From Aporrectodea caliginosa (taxonomy: Eukaryota; Annelida; Clitellata; Crassiclitellata; Lumbricidae): 64,000 bases of DNA. Under the pieces are notes generated by a model, which worked only from the letters and a program-made list of their open reading frames with translations, did not search any database and was not told the DNA's origin. How positions within the stretch are numbered: position 1 is the stretch's first letter; every line of letters starts with the position of its first letter. Shown piece after piece: positions 56,318 through 64,000 of this stretch. The DNA lies in contig JACEVL010000045.1 of assembly GCA_020284085.1 (NCBI GenBank), forward strand, positions 4,066,429 through 4,130,428, written 5' to 3'. Position numbers and translations under genes: made by a program.

Positions 56318-57140
56318 GGACGCCTATGACGAGTGCGAAGGCGCTTACTTGCGAGAGAAGATCGTCTACGACGCTTAAATGGTGTAACCGCATTGATATA
56401 TTATATAGTCGTTGTTGCACTTGGCAGACGTCAGTTTGACTCTGCGTTGGTCTAAGAAGAGGAGGAGGAGGAGCCTCTGAGGAGGAGCAACATGGCGAAG
56501 TCTGGTGATTTAAGTGCTGAATTAATTACAGTTGGCTTATCTATGTTTCTAAACACATTTCGACGACCTACCTGGTGTCTTCACGGACAAATTAGAAGTT
56601 GTTGTTAACAGGACGACTGACTTAATCGTTGCTCGAACTGATCTAAAGATAAGATTAAGCAATGATTAAGTCACTCAGGACGAATGACCAACAACAACTT
56701 ATCTCTTCTCAGCTTTGTCTGTCGTCAAATGGCTGTTGCTAATTACTGCAGAATTCCAAACGTTACTAGGCCTATATTGTAGTATATAATTGTGTTGACT
56801 GTATCTAATAATCAACACACAGTACAGTCAGTTTCATTCATTTTCGACTCAAACAGTGACAGAAAATGTCAGAAATGTTAATCCCTGGTCTCTGCGGATG
56901 CTGTCACTTGCCTAGAGTGACGCTGTCTACGACTGAACGTCTTTCATCGATTCTTCATTCGATTCCTTGGCTTCCGCATCTAAGGCTTCACCTGATCAGG
57001 TGAGGTCTTTCGGTCTGGAAAATTCTGGCAATTAAACAGCAGATACTATTCACATTTCCTTCTTTTCCAGTTGCCTTATGTAGCGCAATTATTGTAAGAC
57101 AGCCTCAGAGCCTCTCCTCTGTTTCTATCGATTCTTGACT
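56318..57140. other. no gene recognised
   Basis: Short GGA-rich patch at 56457-56490. 56600-56700 contains an inverted pair of acgactgacttaatc and its near-complement. No protein family seen. Confidence 0.4.
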
Positions 57141-57141
57141 C

Positions 57142-57440
57142 CAACATGAATAATGCGCATGCGTTGGACGGGCGGGGGTTGCATTCGGTTTACACGCTGT
57201 GCAAGAATATGGTGCAACGTCAGAGAGAAGGAGAACAAGGACGAAGAGGAGGACGAAGAGAGGACGAAGAGGAGGAGGACGAAGAGGAAGCAGAAAAGGA
57301 GGAGGTGGAGGAGGTTTGTCTAGTAATCGATTGTTCGATCGGTGATTTAAATGCACATTCCTTGTTTAGAACTCCCCGCTGTTGACATCCGAATGCGACC
57401 CTCCGTCCGTCCGTCCAACGCATGCGCATTATTCATGTTG
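57142..57440. repeat. inverted repeat with ~50-bp arms around a purine-rich core
   Basis: The left arm 57142-57190 (caacatgaataatgcgcatg ...) is complementary to 57388-57440, perfect over about 28 bp. The 200-bp loop contains a GGA/GAA-rich stretch at 57225-57315. It may be a small inverted-repeat element; no target duplication is obvious. Confidence 0.7.
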
Positions 57441-58675
57441 TGCCTCCGCAGTGCAGTTCCCCCCCTCTGTCCCTCCTCTATCCCTCCTCTGTCCCTCCCC
57501 ACAGTGTACGCTCTGATTAGCCTAATGTTGCTATGGCAGAATTTTAAAGCTGCAAGCAAGAGAGAACCTGAGAGGCATAGATATAGAGAAAGAGACAGGG
57601 AGAAGGAGACAGACGGCGGAAAAGAGGAAAGAGGAGAGGGAGGAGAGGGAGAAGAGGGAGGAGAGGTTCCTATGAACAGTGAGTAGATCGGTAGTTGGTG
57701 TGAAGGGACCACTTGACGAAACCAAACACTGACTGACCTTCTGCCCTGAAATAAATCATCCGTCTGCTACGTGTAATTTCACTCGATTGCATAACACTAT
57801 GACGACAACAACAACGGTGCACATTCCGCTGCGTCTGGTCGCAACCTTGAACCTCCTCAGAACAGTTGCACTGGATCTGCATCGGACGATGTCTGCAATC
57901 TCCGTGCAGTGGACCTAACCCTCACTTACACTCATCCGGACGAATGCCGTTTTCAGAGTTTTAGCATACACAGCCATTCCAGTTCTTTCGATTCTACTGC
58001 GAGATATTCTACTTTATTTTCATTTCACTTGGTTTTGCTTAGTTCTTTTACTAGTCAACGATAGGAACTTTCGAATCTTTAACTGCCTTCATTTAACCAA
58101 ATTACACATAAAAACGTTTTCATTTGATGGCGATCTTGTGTTTCAAAGGGTCGAGTTTCCAGAAGGAAGTGTAAAGTAGCAACATATTACTAGGTCTATA
58201 TATTATACGTGTTTACATATTACAATCATATTACAAATTAATATATTAGTATTTTCAAACGGTCTTCACTGTTGCAACTCCCTACTACTGTACGGCTTCG
58301 AAAAGCGATCATTATTACATAACATTTGGTGCCAGCTAATAGTCTTGAAACTCGATTATTGTTTAGACGTCAGCAGATACCTAGGTCTCATCACTTCTGC
58401 GAGGAACGAGTGCATTGTTCTGAGTCTGAAGATTAGAGGAAAAAAGCGAAAGTCAGTTTGCGTAAAATGCGAAGTCTCTGTTCAGTGGTAATTCCATACA
58501 TGCAATAACTGCAATGTCAGAGCCTAGGGTGTTTTGCAAAGGCCATGACTAATCAAGCATTTGCATCTATTCCCAGACATTTCTAATCTATTCTGAGGCA
58601 TTTCTAGTCCATATCGAATGTGTATTTGTGACGCCGAAGCGACTGTTCTGCTTGTGTAGATTGTCTGCCTGAAGA
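57441..58675. other. region upstream of tektin-3, nothing certain
   Basis: A CT-rich patch (57455-57510) and a GGAGA-rich patch (57590-57665). The 500 bp before the tektin start should hold the 5' UTR and promoter. I looked for a ciliary RFX X-box (GTNRCC..RGYAAC) and did not find a convincing one. Confidence 0.4.
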
Positions 58676-59395
58676 ATGATGGAACTGTTGGGCAACACTC
58701 AGACGGCCACGTACACAGCCACATCGCCACGCTTCGCAGAAACCGTGAACGGCCGAGGAGTCTTTCTGCCTTCGATCAGCACCATGCAGGACTCGTTTCG
58801 GGCCCACGACACCCGTTCGGCCCCATCGACGGCCCGCCGTCCGTGGGCCACTCTACCCATGTGGCCCACCACTTACTACCATTCCGGTCGGGTGAATGCG
58901 AGCGCGCGCAGTCTTCCAGGAGCCATGGCTGAGGAGGAAGCGGGATATGGCGGCGCTTCCTTCAGAGGACCTACGCTGTCTGGACCTGCTAGAAGTTCTA
59001 CCTTCATCCGCTACACTCCTAACGACTGGATGGCATCCAATCAGACCAACTACATGTCGTCGGATCGCGTTCGAGGCAGCTCTGAGCGAATGAGGCTCGA
59101 CATCTCGCGCCTATGTCGCGAGGCAGACGACCGAACGAGAAGGACCCAGGAAGACGTCGGAAGGAAGCTGGGAGACCGCATCGGAGACATCGACTACTGG
59201 AAGGAGGAACTGCTGAACGAGAAGGACAACATGAAGGTCGAGATCGAGGCACTGGGACACGCAAAGGTCTGTCTCGAAAAGACCCTCGCAGACACCGAGA
59301 ACCCGCTCTTTGTTGCGCAAGAGTGTCTGTTCAGCCGCGAGAAGCGAATGGGAGTCGATCTGGTTCACGACGAAGTGGAAAAAGAACTGACTAGG
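58676..59395 (+). CDS. TEKT3: tektin-3, exon 1
   Basis: A 240-residue coding exon ending in donor agg|gtaaga (phase 0). The N-terminus MELLGNTQTATY is nearly the vertebrate TEKT3 start. The start may be 58676 or the in-frame ATG at 58679, the latter matching vertebrates. A disordered Ser/Ala/Thr-rich stretch precedes the tektin domain, which opens with RYTPNDW (residues 112-118). The coiled-coil part then runs to ECLFSREKRMGVDLVHDEVE, a tektin signature block. Tektins are filamentous proteins bound to doublet microtubules of cilia and flagella. Tektin-3 is typical of sperm tails and some motile cilia. Low-complexity (CACT)n follows the donor. Confidence 0.93.
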
Positions 59396-59663
59396 GTAAG
59401 AACACTCACCAACACACCAACCCACCCAAACTCACTCACTCACTTATTTGCCCATCTACTCACTCACTCACTCACCAACCCACTCATTCACACACTTGAG
59501 GTATGAAGAAACTATCCCGACCGAAATTTTGAAGTGAATGCGATGCACAGGAAGCCACAGAGTGTCCCGAATGAAAGAAAATAGGGCGGGCAGCAGCTTT
59601 AAGTATTGATTGAATCGTTGCTTCGAGTCATTGACTGCTTACGAACTACGGCACTCAAATCTC

Positions 59664-60998
<1,335 letters not shown>

Positions 60999-61042
<44 letters not shown>

Positions 61043-61141
61043 TTATTTTTTATTTATTTTTTTGCCCGAGGTATTATATATTATATGATCCCTCAGGCTT
61101 TAGAAACTATATGAAGAGCGTTTTCGTTTTGGAGTGCGCGG

Positions 61142-61180
<39 letters not shown>

Positions 61181-61256
61181 CATTATTATTATTTTTTACT
61201 TTTTACCCGAGGTAGATATTTGTTCCTCAGGAACAAAAAAATGGTTAGGAGTAAAA

Positions 61257-61328
<72 letters not shown>

Positions 61329-61330
61329 GA
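60999..61330. repeat. three (ATT)n microsatellites
   Basis: (ATT)n at about 61000-61041, 61145-61192 and 61257-61328. They are separated by two short pieces containing gcccgaggta / acccgaggta and cctcagg, which look like related repeat units. Confidence 0.85.
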
Positions 61331-61734
61331 AGCTTGAAGTTTAGTGAAAAGAGACCAACAGATTTAGGGTTGTCGAAGTCAGCCCTAGTTCTGTAACAGA
61401 TCAACGCATGGACGAGATTGATGACCGCGTGACAAGAGAGAAGAGAGCGAGTGACGAGTGATGCGGAGTTGACATAGATGATAAAGACATGATGTTCGAG
61501 AGATACGATTGACATGGTCTATAATAAACGAGACATCCAATGTAACGCCCAGATGATCGCGCAGTGAGGAAGAATAGTGGACGTCTGTGTGTGTGTCTAC
61601 ATAATTATAGGCCCATGAATATTTTACGTAGAGTATTAGACAGAAATAGAGTTGGCAACTGGTTGTGGTCTGATCAGAAAAGGAGGAGTGGTAGTCATCT
61701 ATTATTTAAAACCTCCTTAAACAGAGGTCGACAC

Positions 61735-61980
61735 GCCCCCGTTGCCTAGTGGATAGCGTGCTCACCGGTCGTTTGATAGGTCGCTGGTTCTAAACCCGAC
61801 CAGGGCAAAAAGGATCACTCAACTTCTCTCTTCCATTTGAACCAACATCCAGCTGGACCTTTCGCTGGTTTAGGCAGTCAATGGAGGTACGAAAAGGCAA
61901 GGACATTATTTATGAGGCGCTTCTGTATACGCACGCTGGCTTGACTGCAGGGTGTAGTACGTATTGAATGTCCTGTGATT
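61735..61980 (+). mobile_element. tRNA-derived SINE or tRNA pseudogene
   Basis: 61735-61806 folds partly like a tRNA. The ends gccc/gggc pair, the A-box region reads gttgcctagtggata and the B-box-like part ggttctaaacc. The anticodon arm is not clean. About 170 bp of non-tRNA body follow. It is more likely a SINE head than a working tRNA. Confidence 0.5.
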
Positions 61981-62024
61981 GAGAAAACCGAAAACGTTGG
62001 TCAGTTGACGCAATGCCAACTTAA

Positions 62025-62980
62025 CCCTCGGGCTACCAAGGGGGGGTGGTTGCCACCCCCTAGGTTTTCATCTCAAACTTTTTCCGTATGGAATAAAAAT
62101 TTGACCTTTTATGTAGCTGTAGGGGTTCATTTACACACGTTTTGATGTAAAATGTGAGATGATATCTCACACCGTTCAAAAGTTATACCCAATATACCCG
62201 AGGTACCAGGGGGTGGATACACCCCTAGATTTTCGACTATATCTTATCCGTCATTTAATATTAAGAGACACAAATTATACCATTCTATAGAGGGAATGTG
62301 GGGCTACATTTCTATGGTCACTGAGTTGACCTGAGACAACCGGAAGTGCTCAAAATAAATAATAATACGCGTAATATGCGTGAAAAATGGCTGAATGGAA
62401 GCACTCTACCCTTAGTTTTTTGTCTGTAGCGTATTCATTTGTCTTCCTGGAAGAGAAACAAAGACACCATTCTTTAGAGGGAATAAAGGGCTTCATTTGC
62501 ATACCTACATCTTTGTCTTTTGAATACGGAAGTGATCAAAATAAATAATAATACGCGTAATCTGTGTGAAAATGGCTGAATACAGCATTACAACGTAAAC
62601 CGATATATATGTATGGATATATATGTATGGATGTACATTTATGCTATATAAACATGTGTAGGGATGATTGTGTGTATCTTTTTACATAGATTAGTTTCAA
62701 AACACACACAATCTTATATTTGTTTATCCAAAAAAAAGTACAAAATGTACGCAATAATATACAATATTGCTAATTAATGGGTTCCGTTGTTAAAAGTGAT
62801 GTAATTTCGAGGTGCATTCACATAATGTACAACTAAATATACCATTCTGTGCAGAAATGAATGCTGAATCCATTGCTATATTACAAGTTATGATATGTGA
62901 AACCAAACACGAAATCCAGGGGGTGGGTGGTAACCACCCCCTTGGTAGTCCGTGTTACAAAAAGCTTGGTAGCCCTAGGG
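62025..62980. mobile_element. piggyBac-type MITE (TSD TTAA)
   Basis: The left end ccctcgggctaccaag and right end cttggtagccctaggg are inverted repeats flanked by TTAA at 62021-62024 and 62981-62984. A second inner repeat of accaccccct/agggggtgg lies near both ends. The TTAA target and CCCT start are hallmarks of piggyBac elements. Interior words (aataataatacgcgtaat at about 62360 and 62550) are duplicated about 190 bp apart. It has no transposase. Confidence 0.9.
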
Positions 62981-63108
62981 TTAAAATAGTTGCAAATAGG
63001 ACTGTATAAAAAAATCCATGTAGTCCATTGCTTAAAGAAAACGTTATTGACATTAATTTCTAAAGCTCCTTTTTAATGACCGATCACAAGTGCGCATCTT
63101 GTACAGAC

Positions 63109-63492
63109 CAGAGCTCGAGGGTACGCGTACCCTAAAATAGAATACGTTAAAATACGTACGTACCTTTCAAAAATAGGGTATGGTACGTATCATACACAAA
63201 AATTTTATTTATGGTTTACTCGGTGACCCATAGCCTACGTATAATCTGACATTAGTGTATTAAGTTCAATGTATGCTGGATAAACATGGACCTACAATAT
63301 AGCATTGCAGCAATTTACTACGGTGTATACTGGATTGTGATTGTTTGCTTAAATTAAATTGAACATTCTTATAATGACCAATGACGTGGTTAACGTATTT
63401 TTGTATTGTTTACGTACCCTAAAATAGGGTACGTTAAAAACGTACGTACCTTTCAAAAAATAGATACGTATGGTACGTACCCTCGAGCTTTG
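63109..63492. mobile_element. hAT MITE (TSD gtacagac)
   Basis: The 384-bp element has ends cagagctcgaggg / ccctcgagctttg and perfect 8-bp duplications gtacagac (63101-63108, 63493-63500). Both ends contain repeats of accctaaaatag and acgtacgtacc. It is non-coding and lies in tektin intron 1 close to exon 2. Confidence 0.92.
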
Positions 63493-63664
63493 GTACAGAC
63501 CTCAGTCCGAATCCACTTTCAAACTGCATAAGACGAATTAATTCCTGCCATTTCAGAAACTGTGCCTCTGTGGTCCAATATGATCATATTAATATTTGCA
63601 GCGCATCGGTCGTTTTCTTCTGACTTTTGCCTTTCAATCAGTTAAGTTGACTGTTGTTATTCAG

Positions 63665-63735
63665 GAGGTGGATAACATCAGAAGATGCCAAGAAGAGATG
63701 CGAGGAATGATCAGGAGTGCCAGCAACCAACTCTC
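63665..63735 (+). CDS. TEKT3: tektin-3, exon 2
   Basis: The acceptor gttattcag|gag is phase 0, as required by exon 1, and the donor ctc|gtaagt leaves phase 2. It encodes EVDNIRRCQEEMRGMIRSAS plus NQLS. This continues the tektin coiled coil directly after DEVEKELTR (vertebrate: EVDTI..CQERM). The remaining exons (including the RPNVELC-type nonapeptide region) lie beyond the window. The intron is 4.27 kb. Confidence 0.88.
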
Positions 63736-64000
63736 GTAAGTTCATTCATAATAATTATTCTATCCAGCTTCTATACAAAGAGAACTGCATTGTCACTTCA
63801 TGGCACATTACAAAAGAAACTGATAATTCGTCTGTTGCGTTGCCAGAAGAGATCTAGAGTTTCATAAAGAGTCTACGCTAGGAGACGTTTCATCTGCAGG
63901 TCAACCAGAAGGGTTACCGGACAATTCGGCGCCAGGCAATTCATTATTATTTTTCATAAATTCAACTTCTTTTTAAGCAAGAAGATATATATGTACATAA
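63736..64000. other. start of tektin intron 2, nothing recognised
   Basis: No further tektin exon is visible before the window ends. The ORF continuing past the donor is a read-through. Confidence 0.6.

Noticed and set aside
61735..61806. Functional tRNA gene
   Set aside because: The anticodon arm does not fold cleanly and the B box is imperfect; SINE head or pseudogene is more likely.

Overview
The window is nuclear DNA of a multicellular animal. It has split genes with GT/AG introns, non-LTR retrotransposon remnants, cut-and-paste DNA transposons with clean target-site duplications, tRNA-derived SINE heads and a great deal of satellite DNA. The frequent 'taggcct' intron words and the gene content suggest a marine, possibly invertebrate, animal. 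The species and phylum cannot be fixed from sequence alone. One assembly gap (406 N) lies at 51530-51935.

Two genes are convincing, both on the + strand. The first (exons between 4976 and at least 24174) reads as a properdin-like protein. It has a six-cysteine TB-type module split over two exons, then six thrombospondin type 1 repeats (TSR1 to TSR6). The first five repeats each sit in one phase 1-1 exon and the sixth is split over two exons, followed by an acidic tail. Module order, the short TSR1, the atypical TSR5 and the split TSR6 all match vertebrate properdin (CFP), the positive regulator of the alternative complement pathway. A roughly 160-residue Lys/Glu-rich segment between TB and TSR1 has no counterpart there that I know of. 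The signal-peptide exon was not found, and the last exon is only tentative (29412-29516). The second gene is the 5' part of a tektin-3-like ciliary microtubule protein (exon 1 at 58676-59395, exon 2 at 63665-63735), which runs off the window.

Region by region: 1-4900 holds TCC microsatellite, one LINE copy split by a hAT MITE, and a second LINE 3' end. From 4976 to 24174 lies the properdin-like gene, its introns filled with a 39-bp minisatellite, hAT elements, LINE pieces, a TGACGTAA tandem block and an internally deleted pogo-like element. From 24594 to 31541 are 14-, 40- and 15-bp satellites around a long polypyrimidine tract. From 33728 to 36320 is a 26-bp satellite of about 100 copies. 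From 37437 to 43380 are LINE ends, a possible SINE and a nested foldback element. From 43422 to 56317 is a segmental duplication whose first copy contains a composite macrosatellite built from a LINE 3' end and a 30-bp minisatellite. From 56318 to the end are tektin-3 and its intron, which carries a LINE, a tRNA-like SINE, a piggyBac-type MITE and a hAT MITE.

The most interesting points are the properdin-like gene with its charged insert, the LINE/minisatellite macrosatellite with a simpler relative nearby, and the nested foldback elements. Nearly all long uninterrupted reading frames in the window are satellite artefacts.
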